A stretch of DNA of 64,000 nt from Lachnospiraceae bacterium (GCA_014804265.1 JAAVAC010000017.1:44385-108384), one strand, 5' to 3'. Shown: positions 1 to 8,556, counted from the stretch's first letter. Made by a program: numbers and translations. The notes: generated by a model from the sequence alone, not told the origin.

Positions 1-192
1 TATTTCGGCATCATGTTTCGGATTTTCTAACCCCACAATTTCATCATCATCAGAAACACCAAAAATCAACACACCGCCAAATTCATTGGCAAAAGAACTT
101 ACGCTTTTTAACCAACTTTTCGGTTTTTTCTCTTCCAGCTTAAGTTTTTTATCATATTCAGTGGCTTCGCCTGTAATGTCTCTAACTGCCAT
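1..192 (-). CDS. AlbA_2 (Schlafen AAA_4-like) DNA-binding domain protein, partial
   Basis: Too short for the ORF track. The minus strand from ATG at 192 reads 64 codons without a stop to the window edge, preceded by GAAGG about seven bases upstream. The protein begins MAVRDITGEATEYDKK and contains a stretch ending FANEFGGVLIFGVSDDDEI, the pattern of the AlbA_2 / divergent AAA_4 domain in RecG-like transcriptional regulators. The domain is thought to bind nucleic acid. The gene lies 42 bases downstream of the flippase on the same strand and may be cotranscribed. The rest lies outside the window, so the full architecture is unknown. Confidence 0.6.
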   Translation of the reverse strand, partial: MAVRDITGEATEYDKKLKLEEKKPKSWLKSVSSFANEFGGVLIFGVSDDDEIVGLENPKHDAEI

Positions 193-234
193 ATAGTTAC
201 CTTCTTTCTGTTTTTACCATAATAATATTTCCCT

Positions 235-1866
235 TTACAGCAGCCGCACCTTCTTTGCAATCCCCACAAGCATGCTCCCCTTTGGAAACCGCCTAAGCTC
301 CTCCTCCGAAATAGCCCCAATCTTTATTGCCGTCACAAAATAAATAACCGCTCCTGCCCCAATTGCCCCAAACAGGGAAATCATATTGCTTTTAATCAGA
401 TAGTGCAGCCCTTTATAAAGATAATGTGCTCCTGCTCCCATAAGGGCCGCAGCAAGAAAAGGAAGTACAAAGGTCTTCACATATTTTTGCTGATAGCCTA
501 AACATCTTTTTATAGAAATGCCGTTTAAAATACACATAAAAAAGGAATACACAATCATGGCAATTGCCATGGCATATAAGCCCAGATCCGTATATAAAAG
601 CAACGGCACTAAAACCACGATTTGAAGCACCAGGGCAACTGCCGCATTGATCACTGGCATATTGACTTTTCCGATTCCCTGAAGCACACCGTTTGTCAGG
701 GTAGATACTCCATAAAAAATAATGGAAACTGTCATTACCTGCAACAGGCCTGCTGCCAGTTCGATAGATTCCTTTGGCCTTGGAAACAACAGAGTAACAA
801 CAGGTTCTGCCAAAGAAAACAACCCTACTGCAGCAGGAATGGAAATCAGCATAGTAGTATGGATTGCCTCCCCGATCTTCTCATTGGTCTCCCTTTTTTC
901 TCCTCTGGCATAAGTGCCGGAAACTGTAGGAATAATGGCTGCGGACATGGCAGAAGCAATTGCTATAGGGATATTTGCCAGTACAACTGCCTTTCCCGCA
1001 AAAATACCGTACATAGTGGCAATCTCTTTTTCGGAAACCTTTTTTACAGCTCCGTATATTTCCTCAAAAATCTTTTGATTGATGGAGGTATTGGAATTAT
1101 AAATAAAGGTGCTTAAAATAACGGGAGTCACCATAAATATGATAATCCGGAAAATCTGGTCCGTAGACAAAAGCTCTCTTGTCCGGTCTTTTTTTATCTG
1201 TCTGTAAATGGTGTCCTTATTAATGGAATAGACCCAGTACATGAATATAAGTGCAATCAGCACCCCCGCTCCCGTTCCCAGAGCACTTCCCATAGCCCCG
1301 TAGACCGCTCTGGTGGTATCGTCCTGATTTGCTACAAGCCCTATGAGAAGATGGGCGGCTGCTAAACTGATGACCGCATTTAAAATCTGTTCCGCAATCT
1401 GGGAAACAGAAGTCTGCAGCATGGACTTATGCGCCTGAAAATAACCCCTAAGCACCCCTAATATGCCGGAGAAAAAAATAGTGGGGGCAAACACTCTCAA
1501 CACTACCACCGCATTTTTCTGCACTAAATGAGACGCCCCGAAATAAGCAAACAGGCTGGCGGCGCCGCCTACGATAAATACATAAATCAAAGCACATTGA
1601 AAAATCCGGTGTGCGTTTTTATATTCCTTTAAAGCAAGTCTTTGGGAAATTACTTTGGAAATCGCAGAAGGAATGCTGTAAGAGGATACTAACAGGATAA
1701 TCGTATAAATATTATAAGCAGAGCTGTAATATCCATTTCCTTCGTCTCCGATAATGGCAGCCAAAGGGCTTCTATATAAAAGGCCGATAATCCGGCTGAT
1801 AATTCCGGCAGCAGCCAGAATCCCCGCCTGTATGACAAAACTGTTTTTCCTGCTTTTCTGGTTCAT
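235..1866 (-). CDS. SpoVB/MurJ-like polysaccharide or lipid flippase (MOP superfamily)
   Basis: A 543-residue integral membrane protein with about 14 hydrophobic segments, the size and layout of the SpoVB/YtgP branch of the MATE/MOP flippases. The N terminus (GIISRIIGLLYRSPL) and the following Gly/Ser-rich helices are typical of that branch. Family members translocate lipid-linked cell-wall or polysaccharide precursors across the cytoplasmic membrane. The substrate cannot be read from sequence; lipid II or a spore-envelope precursor are the usual guesses. Start is ATG at 1866 with AAAGGA about nine bases upstream. It is divergent from the ECF sigma gene, with 178 bases between the starts. Confidence 0.85.
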   Translation of the reverse strand: MNQKSRKNSFVIQAGILAAAGIISRIIGLLYRSPLAAIIGDEGNGYYSSAYNIYTIILLVSSYSIPSAISKVISQRLALKEYKNAHRIFQCALIYVFIVGGAASLFAYFGASHLVQKNAVVVLRVFAPTIFFSGILGVLRGYFQAHKSMLQTSVSQIAEQILNAVISLAAAHLLIGLVANQDDTTRAVYGAMGSALGTGAGVLIALIFMYWVYSINKDTIYRQIKKDRTRELLSTDQIFRIIIFMVTPVILSTFIYNSNTSINQKIFEEIYGAVKKVSEKEIATMYGIFAGKAVVLANIPIAIASAMSAAIIPTVSGTYARGEKRETNEKIGEAIHTTMLISIPAAVGLFSLAEPVVTLLFPRPKESIELAAGLLQVMTVSIIFYGVSTLTNGVLQGIGKVNMPVINAAVALVLQIVVLVPLLLYTDLGLYAMAIAMIVYSFFMCILNGISIKRCLGYQQKYVKTFVLPFLAAALMGAGAHYLYKGLHYLIKSNMISLFGAIGAGAVIYFVTAIKIGAISEEELRRFPKGSMLVGIAKKVRLL

Positions 1867-1976
1867 GGTCTGGTTCCTTTTTTATCTTCATCCGGATAAA
1901 ACCGGCAGATCTTTTTACTAGTATTAGCATAATGTATTTTTTCCATAAAGTCCATGAAAATTTATTGCAGTTTTTT

Positions 1977-2004
1977 TGAACCAATCCCTCATGTAAAATG
2001 TCTT
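1977..2004 (+). promoter_or_regulatory. ECF-type promoter upstream of sigma factor gene
   Basis: TGAACC and TGTCTT are separated by 16 bases about 40 bases before the sigma gene start. A GAAC-type -35 preceded by a T tract, with a GTC-type -10, is the general ECF-sigma form, so autoregulation is inferred. A perfect 10-bp palindrome GAGTATACTC (2011-2020) lies just downstream, near the expected transcript start. Confidence 0.5.
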
Positions 2005-2044
2005 ATATATGAGTATACTCATCATAGAAGGAAAGGAGGAACCC

Positions 2045-2545
2045 ATGAAGGGTAATGAACAATGCTTAAACAGTTATTTTATAGAGACTGTAAGCAAAAA
2101 TAAAACAGCCATGTTCCGTCTTGCCTATTCTATCGTTTTAAATGTGGAGGACGCAGAAGACATTGTGGGGGAAACTATATTAAAGGCTTTCAGCCACTTG
2201 GAAAAGTTAAGAAATCATAAAAAAATGAAAGCATGGATATTTCAGATTCTGGTAAATGAGTCCAAATCCTATTTAAGAAAAAGAAGCCGGATTGAGCTGG
2301 TAGGGGATTCTTCCTTATTTTTACAAAAGGAAGAAAAAAAAGATACTGCCTCTGACTTATTGGAGCTCGTATGTCAGATGGACGATTCCTTTAGAGAGGT
2401 GCTTATCCTCTATTATTTTGAGGAATTTCGCATTAAGGAAATTGCAAAGATTCTTGCAATACCGGAGGGAACTGTAAAATCAAGACTTTCCAGAGCAAGA
2501 GAAGAATTAAAGCAATCCATGGAAAGTAATCATTGGAAAGGATGA
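2045..2545 (+). CDS. ECF-family RNA polymerase sigma-70 factor
   Basis: A 166-residue sigma factor. Region 2 is visible as FRLAYSIVLNVEDAEDIVGETILKAF and region 4 as the helix-turn-helix around FRIKEIAKILAIPEGTVKSRLSRAREELK. The ORF track starts at 2009, but ATG 2045 follows GGAAAGGAGG closely and gives the standard ECF length. The next gene, a single-pass membrane protein, starts six bases after this stop, the usual arrangement of sigma with anti-sigma. Target promoters are unknown, but an ECF-like promoter directly upstream suggests positive autoregulation. Confidence 0.9.
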   Translation: MKGNEQCLNSYFIETVSKNKTAMFRLAYSIVLNVEDAEDIVGETILKAFSHLEKLRNHKKMKAWIFQILVNESKSYLRKRSRIELVGDSSLFLQKEEKKDTASDLLELVCQMDDSFREVLILYYFEEFRIKEIAKILAIPEGTVKSRLSRAREELKQSMESNHWKG

Positions 2546-2550
2546 AGATT

Positions 2551-3768
2551 ATGAATAAATTTGATAAAGAAATACGTAAACTTGCAAAGCAAAGCAACTG
2601 TCCTACAAGTAAAAACTACGAAATAAAAATTAACAATATGTTAGAAGACCTTGGAAAGGAAGCTTCCAGACAGCCGGCAAAAAAAGCTGCCAACCTGCCA
2701 TTTTTTAAAGTTGGCATTGCTGCCTGCGCATTGACCCTGATATGCCTTGTCTCTGTTCCAGTGGCAGCACAGATTATGGACTATGTAAAACAAAGAATGC
2801 TTTCCATGAATGACAAGGAATTTGAGGAAATCGCAGCCTCCAATGATGAACATAATATAACAAGAGAGCATGATACGGAAGCAATAACCTACTCCAGAGA
2901 AATGTCCGAACAAGAAGAGAAACGTTATTCTGAATTATTGGATAAATACGAAAACGAAGGTTTATTTCCGGAAGGAAAATTACAGATTGTGGATAAACTG
3001 GAGAATCCCGAAACTATCGATTCTCTTGTCTATGAAACCTACAACCGAAAACTCTTTTTACCGGAAAAAGAACTGTCAGACGAAGAGTTATTGGAAATCA
3101 TTGATTATTATAGGAAATCTGACTATGTAGTACAAAATTCCGGTCAAGCAAAAGTGATTAAAGAAGCCCTGCAGAAATACCAGTCAGACCCTTATCCAAA
3201 TGCAACGGATCTATCTGAGGAAGAAGCAGCCGCAAAGGCCGCTTTCTATTTAGAAGCCGTATATGGCTTAGATTCTGCCACAATGGATAAGACCGCTGAA
3301 TTTGTAGCAAGTGAAGACCCTATCAGTGACAATTATGCCGACTGGAAAGTGACATTTAAGGGAACCGATGATTTTAATTATATTGTAAATGTATCACAAA
3401 ATACCGGGCTGATTTCATCAATGCAAATATTTAAAGGAGAAACCTTTTATGGCTATCCCAGACAGGCTGCCCAAATAAATGAAACGCTTTACACCTCTGT
3501 ATATGAGCAGACGAAGGACATTTTTGAAAACATGAACCCTTCTTTAGAAATTACAAAAGGCCTGATAGCATATAGTAAGACAGAAGACAATAAAGCAGAC
3601 TATGGCCTATTGGACATTAAATTTTTTACAAGGGACGGTTATTGCTTCTACTTCCAATATATTCTTGAGGAAGATGTTTACGATTTCCTGTATGTATCCC
3701 AATGTGAGTACGATTCCTATTTAGAATCCTCTTGGGGTGATTATCTGGTTATACCTATGGAAGAATAA
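2551..3768 (+). CDS. membrane-anchored anti-sigma factor candidate
   Basis: A 405-residue protein with a short cytoplasmic N-terminal part (about 1-50), one membrane helix (about 51-74, FFKVGIAACALTLICLVSVP) and a large acidic extracytoplasmic domain. Start ATG 2551 is chosen over the TTG at 2533 because GGAAAGG precedes it by nine bases. I see no zinc-binding ZAS motif, so it is not a classical RsiW/RskA type. Position immediately after the ECF sigma gene and topology suggest it restrains that sigma and senses an envelope signal. The extracellular domain is not one I recognise. The role is inferred from context. Confidence 0.6.
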   Translation: MNKFDKEIRKLAKQSNCPTSKNYEIKINNMLEDLGKEASRQPAKKAANLPFFKVGIAACALTLICLVSVPVAAQIMDYVKQRMLSMNDKEFEEIAASNDEHNITREHDTEAITYSREMSEQEEKRYSELLDKYENEGLFPEGKLQIVDKLENPETIDSLVYETYNRKLFLPEKELSDEELLEIIDYYRKSDYVVQNSGQAKVIKEALQKYQSDPYPNATDLSEEEAAAKAAFYLEAVYGLDSATMDKTAEFVASEDPISDNYADWKVTFKGTDDFNYIVNVSQNTGLISSMQIFKGETFYGYPRQAAQINETLYTSVYEQTKDIFENMNPSLEITKGLIAYSKTEDNKADYGLLDIKFFTRDGYCFYFQYILEEDVYDFLYVSQCEYDSYLESSWGDYLVIPMEE

Positions 3769-3810
3769 TAGAATTAAAACTGAAGAAGACCTGCTTTGCA
3801 GGGGGGAGTT

Positions 3811-3879
3811 GGATTTGATAAACAGACGTGGGAGCTGGCATAGCATATGCTATACCAGCTCCCACTAAATATGGAAAAG
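3811..3879. repeat. short core-less copy of the origin-region hairpin family (copy A)
   Basis: Contains GTGGGAG, a 24-base palindromic centre and CTCCCAC (3828-3865), a 38-base dyad with one mismatched pair. Left flank ATTTGATAAACAGACGTGGGAG and right flank CTCCCACTAAATATGGAAAAG match the boundaries of the full copies at 38.5 and 51.1 kb, but the branched core is missing and the variable arms are 12 bases instead of 24. It sits between two convergent genes. Confidence 0.7.
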
Positions 3880-3907
3880 ACATTTGTTGCATTCGCTCAT
3901 CCACACC

Positions 3908-4747
3908 CTATAGATCTTCATCTAAAGTAGTGCTCATAGATTCAACCAGCATATTCTGGGTTGCCAGAAAAAATAGCACAAACGGAATGACGATTAACAC
4001 CGCTCCGGCACAAAAGGTTCCAAAATCACCTTGTTCGTTATAAAGATTGTAAAGTCCCAGTGCTACCGTATATTTACTTTGAGAACGAAGAATCAGTTTT
4101 GGAAAAATAAAATCCAACCAGGGTGCCGTAAAACTTGTTATAGCCAGAAATATTACAATGGGCCTGATTGCCGGTAAAATGATATTTGTAAAAATACAGA
4201 ATCTGGAAGCCCCATCCATAATGGCTGCCTCATCCATGTTTTTAGGTATAGCATCCAGATATGTTTTGACAAGCCATACATTATAAGGAATATTTCCCGC
4301 AATATAAACGAGAATCAATCCCCATATTTTATTTAATCCACCCATCCAGTATAACACATAATACATGGCAATCATTGCAAGAAAAGATGGTATAATCTGT
4401 AAAACGAACATAACAGTCAACATGCTTCTTTTACCCCAGAATTGAAATCTTGAGAAGATATAGGCGCTTACAGTACAAATAGCCAGAGTGCCAAGCATGG
4501 TAACTATGGAAATAATAAAAGTATTTCCGAACCAGACAGGAAAATTTGTTTTTGTAAATAAAGCCTGAAAATTCGTAAACCCAAATCCGTTTCCAAAAGG
4601 TATGCAGCTTAAACCGGTCATAGTATTACCCTTTGCTACTGCTGCGCTTAAAATATACAGGAACGGATAAAATACAAGTATTGTCACAACTGCTAAAAAA
4701 ATCATAGTAAATACAAAACGGATTTTATATGCTGTTTTTATGCTCAT
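3908..4747 (-). CDS. maltose/maltodextrin-type ABC transporter permease (MalG-like)
   Basis: A 279-residue permease with six hydrophobic segments and the ATPase-contacting EAA loop seen as DEAAIMDGASRFCIFTNIILP in the second half. Length and loop fit MalG-type subunits of family 1 carbohydrate importers. The start codon directly follows the stop of the MalF-like gene. No ATPase gene follows; these systems commonly share an MsmK/MalK-type ATPase encoded elsewhere. The sugar is not determined by sequence, but malto-oligosaccharides are the usual substrate. Confidence 0.88.
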   Translation of the reverse strand: MSIKTAYKIRFVFTMIFLAVVTILVFYPFLYILSAAVAKGNTMTGLSCIPFGNGFGFTNFQALFTKTNFPVWFGNTFIISIVTMLGTLAICTVSAYIFSRFQFWGKRSMLTVMFVLQIIPSFLAMIAMYYVLYWMGGLNKIWGLILVYIAGNIPYNVWLVKTYLDAIPKNMDEAAIMDGASRFCIFTNIILPAIRPIVIFLAITSFTAPWLDFIFPKLILRSQSKYTVALGLYNLYNEQGDFGTFCAGAVLIVIPFVLFFLATQNMLVESMSTTLDEDL

Positions 4748-6040
4748 TTATCTACCCTCCCGATACATATCTGTTTTTGTAAACTGCCATATGGAAATTG
4801 GAATCAATATGATGCACAGGACTACAATAATGACAGAAGCATAGTTGAATTTCATTATACGAAAGGTAAGGTTATAAATCCATGTAACCAGAATATCCGT
4901 ACTGCCGGCGCTTGTAATGGTTGTATTTTTAAGAGCCGGGTTTCCTTCTGTCAAGAAGAAAACAGAGGTAAAATTATTTAAGTTCTGGGTAAATCCCAGC
5001 ACGATAAAAGGCGTAGTTCTTTTCAGCAATAGAGGAATGATTACCTTACGAATCGTCTGTCCCCTTGTTGCCCCATCCACTGCTGCCGCATCATAAATTG
5101 CAGGAGATATGGTATTTAAACTTGTCAGTAAAAGAAGCATGAAGTAAGAGTACCCTGCCCACAAACTGATTAAGATACAAGTAAATTTCGCCATAAAAGG
5201 GTCGGACAGCCAGTTGACCGGCTCATTAATCCATCCCCAGCTTATAAGAGTCCTGTTCACTACACCAAAAGAGCCGTTTAACAAGGTTTTCCATACAAGC
5301 ATGCTGATGACTGCCGGAACCGCATACGGAAGCATGAGAACAGTCTGCATGACCGGCCGAAATTTAAAATTATTATGATGTAAAATATATGCCAGTACCA
5401 ATCCGCCTATATAACAAAATACAGTTGAAAACACCGCAAATAGAATTGTCCATAAAAATACACGCACAAAAGCGCTGCTCCAGGAAAGCTGGCCTCCGAA
5501 CATGGCAATGAAGTTATCCAGTCCTACCCAGGAAAAAGGTCTGCCGGGCGCAATATTTGCCGGTGCCGACAGATTGGTGAAAGCAGCCAATATGGCAAAA
5601 ATAAGCGGCACGATTACTAAAATCCCTACTAACACTACACTTGGCAAAATTCCCCATACTACAAAAGAGCCTTGTATACACTCGGATAAGGTCTTATTGG
5701 AATTTCTGAAGACACCTGTTTTACAATAGAGCCTATAGTCTCTTTCTGCTTCCCTTATGTAGTGAATATAAATAGTAACATATAGGGCTACTATCAAAAT
5801 AGAAACAATTCCATTGATCATTATGGAGGCTGAATTGCCACTATTGTTTCCTAAAGTAAAAAAGGCAATAATTGACTGAAAGAAAAAAGGAATAAAACGA
5901 ATCATAATGATTTCTAAAAGCATTAAGATGATTCCTTTAAAATACTGCTTTAAGTATAAAATATGGCTTAACCCGTTAAACAAAGCAGAAGAAAGCAGTA
6001 CAAGAAGACTTGCGCTTTCATCTCTTTTCAACTGTATCAT
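4748..6040 (-). CDS. maltose/maltodextrin-type ABC transporter permease (MalF-like)
   Basis: A 430-residue permease. Residues about 1-115 form an extra hydrophobic N-terminal module, as in Gram-positive MdxF/MalF proteins, followed by the six-helix permease core. The EAA loop reads YDAAAVDGATRGQTIRKVIIP near residue 330. It pairs with the MalG-like subunit to form the membrane pore. Middle gene of a three-gene operon; the binding-protein gene ends 18 bases before its start. Confidence 0.88.
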   Translation of the reverse strand: MIQLKRDESASLLVLLSSALFNGLSHILYLKQYFKGIILMLLEIIMIRFIPFFFQSIIAFFTLGNNSGNSASIMINGIVSILIVALYVTIYIHYIREAERDYRLYCKTGVFRNSNKTLSECIQGSFVVWGILPSVVLVGILVIVPLIFAILAAFTNLSAPANIAPGRPFSWVGLDNFIAMFGGQLSWSSAFVRVFLWTILFAVFSTVFCYIGGLVLAYILHHNNFKFRPVMQTVLMLPYAVPAVISMLVWKTLLNGSFGVVNRTLISWGWINEPVNWLSDPFMAKFTCILISLWAGYSYFMLLLLTSLNTISPAIYDAAAVDGATRGQTIRKVIIPLLLKRTTPFIVLGFTQNLNNFTSVFFLTEGNPALKNTTITSAGSTDILVTWIYNLTFRIMKFNYASVIIVVLCIILIPISIWQFTKTDMYREGR

Positions 6041-6058
6041 ATTGATTCCTCCTGTTAT

Positions 6059-7261
6059 CTATTCTAACGTACTATTTATAATCGCACGGTTACAGCTATC
6101 CATCGTATCCTTTACATCTGCGCCGTCCCAGATATTTTTGCTGGCAGAACTCATGGAATCCCAGAAAAATGTCATTTTCGGAGTACTTGGCATTGGGGAA
6201 GCATACTCTAACTGTTCCATGAATCCTTCAATTGCTTCATTTTTTATTTCTACTTCCACAGACGGAATACATTTTAAATATTCATAACGAAGCTTTTGCA
6301 TTTCTTCCGATAATAAAAATTTAGCAAAGTCCTCTGCCTCTTCCGGATATTTGGAGTAAGCGGAGACTAACATCAGCCTTGCTCCCGAAAAAGAAACCGC
6401 GGGAGTTTCCTCACCTGGAAGGCTTGGAAGGGTAGTAACGCCATAGTCGATTCCCGCTTCTTCAAAAACGGCCGTATTCCAAGGTCCTGAAATCTCCATA
6501 GCCGCTTTCCCTGTGGCAAACAGATTGTCCGCTATTTCCGTATTCAAATCACTAGAGGAAATGCCTACCGCTTTTGCAAGGTCACTCATAACCGTAAAAC
6601 CCCTTATTGCATCTTCATGGTCTAAATAAGTAGAAGAAGTGTCCGTACCATCCGGACCAAACAACCGGTTTCCTTTTGCTGTTGCAAAAATAATTGTATA
6701 ATATCCATTGGTTGCATCCATGACAAACCCGTAACTGCCGTCCTTTGTATGCTCCTTTGTGTAAGTAATCATATCTTCCCAGGTTTTTGGTACTTCTTTT
6801 TCTGAAATGAAAGCCTTATTATAATAAAGAGCATACGTTTCATCCGAAACCGGATAACCATACAACTGCTCTTCATAGGTGGCCGCTTTTAAACAGGATG
6901 GAAGGACACTGGCGCTGATAAAATCCGAATCCCCTGCTGGCAGAACATGGCCTCCTTCTACCAACTCTCCTAATTTATCACACGGAGCCGCAAATAAATC
7001 AGCTCCCGCTCCTGCCGGACCATCCAGAATAATCTGAGCGCTACTGTTTTGTGATTCTACGTTTTCAAATACAACATTTACCTCCGGATGCAATTCATGA
7101 TAAGCCTCGCCGACTGCCTCAATGTAATCCTTTACCTCAAGGGATTCCCAGACCTTTATAGTAACTTGTTCTTTTTCAGATTCTTTGTTCTGGCTGCCAC
7201 ATCCGGTAAAACACATGGCTGCTGCAAGAAAAGTAAGTACATATATACGTTTCTTTTTCAC
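6059..7261 (-). CDS. extracellular sugar-binding lipoprotein (MalE-like)
   Basis: A 400-residue family 1 solute-binding protein. The N terminus is a lipoprotein signal with lipobox FTGC, placing the lipidated Cys at residue 21. The mature part carries the conserved MEISGPWN segment and the periplasmic-binding fold pattern seen in maltose-binding proteins. It would capture sugar outside the membrane and deliver it to the MalF/MalG-like permeases. First gene of the operon, with a good promoter about 70 bases upstream. A maltodextrin substrate is likely but not certain. Confidence 0.88.
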   Translation of the reverse strand: MKKKRIYVLTFLAAAMCFTGCGSQNKESEKEQVTIKVWESLEVKDYIEAVGEAYHELHPEVNVVFENVESQNSSAQIILDGPAGAGADLFAAPCDKLGELVEGGHVLPAGDSDFISASVLPSCLKAATYEEQLYGYPVSDETYALYYNKAFISEKEVPKTWEDMITYTKEHTKDGSYGFVMDATNGYYTIIFATAKGNRLFGPDGTDTSSTYLDHEDAIRGFTVMSDLAKAVGISSSDLNTEIADNLFATGKAAMEISGPWNTAVFEEAGIDYGVTTLPSLPGEETPAVSFSGARLMLVSAYSKYPEEAEDFAKFLLSEEMQKLRYEYLKCIPSVEVEIKNEAIEGFMEQLEYASPMPSTPKMTFFWDSMSSASKNIWDGADVKDTMDSCNRAIINSTLE

Positions 7262-7329
7262 TGGTTTTCTCCTCCTTTATAAATTATTTACAAAAATTTT
7301 TGGCTGTTTTTGTCATACTTTACCAATTT

Positions 7330-7358
7330 ATTCTACCTTATATGATTTTTTTACGCAA
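7330..7358 (-). promoter_or_regulatory. sigma-A promoter of the sugar ABC operon
   Basis: On the minus strand TTGCGT (7353-7358) and TAGAAT (7330-7335) are spaced by 17 bases and point into the binding-protein gene. I could not identify a catabolite-response or MalR-type operator with confidence. Confidence 0.55.
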
Positions 7359-7417
7359 GTTGTAATATAAATAATTTTTGTAAATAGAAATAAGTTTCCA
7401 ATCCTGTCTGTTTTCCA

Positions 7418-7444
7418 TAAAGAATACGACAAATAAGCCGATAA
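7418..7444 (+). promoter_or_regulatory. flagellar sigma-28 (SigD/FliA) promoter
   Basis: TAAA (7418-7421), a 15-base spacer and GCCGATAA (7437-7444) match the sigma-28 consensus TAAA-N15-GCCGATAA at every position. It lies 61 bases before the ATG of the downstream gene, oriented toward it. This is the strongest regulatory match in the window. Confidence 0.85.
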
Positions 7445-7505
7445 ATACTATAACAGAAACTGCAAAAGGACTTGCAGAAAAAAGATTTTAAGGAGGAAAT
7501 CGAAT

Positions 7506-8318
7506 ATGGCAACTATTAATAATTCCCTGTATACACAAGCTTATGAAAATACTTACAGCTATGAAAAAAGCAGAGAAAAGAAAAACGTAACAAGTAATGA
7601 GACTTCCCAAAAGACATCTGCTGCCAATAAAGCAGAGGAGACCTATGGGAAGGACAAGGTAGAGGTAAAGGGAGCCGGCACTTACGGAAACCCAAAACTG
7701 AGCCAGACGGCACTGGATTATTACAACTCCCTGAAAAAGAAATATGGAAATCTCAATTTCGTACTGGTAGCTTCCGATAAGAAGCAGGAAGCCGAAATGA
7801 TGAAGGGAAGCTTTGCAAGCCCCAATGGTCTTACTGTTTTAATTGATACAGATAAGATTGAACGGATGGCAACCGACGAAGCATATCGGAAAAAATATGA
7901 GGCGATTTTAAGCAATGCCACATCCGGCCTTTCACAAATGAAGACTCAGCTCGGCAGCATGGCAAACAATGTAAAAGCCTACGGAATGAGCGTAAACGAC
8001 AATGGAATGGGCTCCTTCTTTGCAGTCATTGATAAATCACTGGCCTCCCAAAAGGAGCGGATTGAAAAGAAAGCTCAGGAAAAAGCCCAGGAAAAGAAGA
8101 AAGACGCTAAAAAAGCAGAAAAGAAAAAGGCAGAAGAACGGTTAGAGGAAAAGAGAAAATCTGCTAAGGAAGTAGACGAAGAAACTGTAACTATTACTGC
8201 TAACTCTGTGGATGAACTGCTTCGGAAAATCGATCAGTATTATCAGCAGGAAAGATTCAACAACCTTCGGACGGAGGAAGAAAAGGCTGTGGGCAGCCAG
8301 TTGGATTTTTCGATTTAG
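7506..8318 (+). CDS. sigma-28-regulated coiled-coil protein of unknown function (DUF6033-like)
   Basis: A 270-residue soluble protein without signal peptide or membrane segment. The N-terminal 55 residues are polar and probably disordered, residues 60-180 look globular (FVLVASDKKQEAEMMKGSF, GLTVLIDTDKIERM), and about 180-225 is a Lys/Glu/Ala-rich coiled coil. It resembles proteins labelled DUF6033 in Lachnospiraceae, an assignment from memory. RBS AAGGAGGA lies eight bases before ATG 7506. The sigma-28 promoter places it in the motility regulon, but no other flagellar gene is nearby. The molecular role is unknown. Confidence 0.75.
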   Translation: MATINNSLYTQAYENTYSYEKSREKKNVTSNETSQKTSAANKAEETYGKDKVEVKGAGTYGNPKLSQTALDYYNSLKKKYGNLNFVLVASDKKQEAEMMKGSFASPNGLTVLIDTDKIERMATDEAYRKKYEAILSNATSGLSQMKTQLGSMANNVKAYGMSVNDNGMGSFFAVIDKSLASQKERIEKKAQEKAQEKKKDAKKAEKKKAEERLEEKRKSAKEVDEETVTITANSVDELLRKIDQYYQQERFNNLRTEEEKAVGSQLDFSI

Positions 8319-8342
8319 TGCATTTTGTGAGATTGATTAAAA

Positions 8343-8384
8343 AAACATCCGCTTTGGCCTGACTGGCTTTGGCGGATGTTTTAT
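8343..8384. terminator. bidirectional intrinsic terminator
   Basis: AACATCCGC and GCGGATGTT form a nine-base stem. On the minus strand it is followed by a run of seven T and would end the small minus-strand gene; on the plus strand it is followed by TTTATCC and would end the sigma-28 gene. Confidence 0.8.
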
Positions 8385-8385
8385 C

Positions 8386-8487
8386 CTAAGTAAAGATATT
8401 TGCCTCTTCATTTGATATGTGATTTTTGATTGCATATGCTTCCATTTCCTGAATCGAAAGCATTTCAACATCTGATTGAATACTCAC
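8386..8487 (-). CDS. small protein, 33 residues, unknown function
   Basis: Too short for the ORF track. GTG at 8487 is preceded by GAAGGTG with six bases of spacing, and the frame reads VSIQSDVEMLSIQEMEAYA and on to a TAG at 8386. A promoter (TTGTTT-N16-TATACT, 8529-8556) lies upstream and an intrinsic terminator begins right after the stop, so the transcript unit is compact and complete. The peptide is acidic and helix-prone, with no membrane segment. I do not recognise a family. Confidence 0.5.
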   Translation of the reverse strand: MSIQSDVEMLSIQEMEAYAIKNHISNEEANIFT

Positions 8488-8528
8488 ATTTGGCACCTTC
8501 TTTCTTTTTTACTTTTCTTCTATTTCTT

Positions 8529-8556
8529 AGTATAAGCAAAAATTTTTCAAAAACAA
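8529..8556 (-). promoter_or_regulatory. promoter of the 33-residue small gene
   Basis: Minus strand TTGTTT (8551-8556) and TATACT (8529-8534) with 16 bases between, about 40 bases before the GTG start. The -35 is weak. Confidence 0.4.

Noticed and set aside
108-320. 70-codon minus-strand ORF
   Set aside because: Overlaps the flippase C terminus and the AlbA_2-type gene in another frame; low-complexity Arg/Gly start with no RBS support.
1785-1795. Second GCCGATAA-like sigma-28 -10 motif
   Set aside because: Inside the flippase coding sequence and without TAAA at 15 bases upstream.
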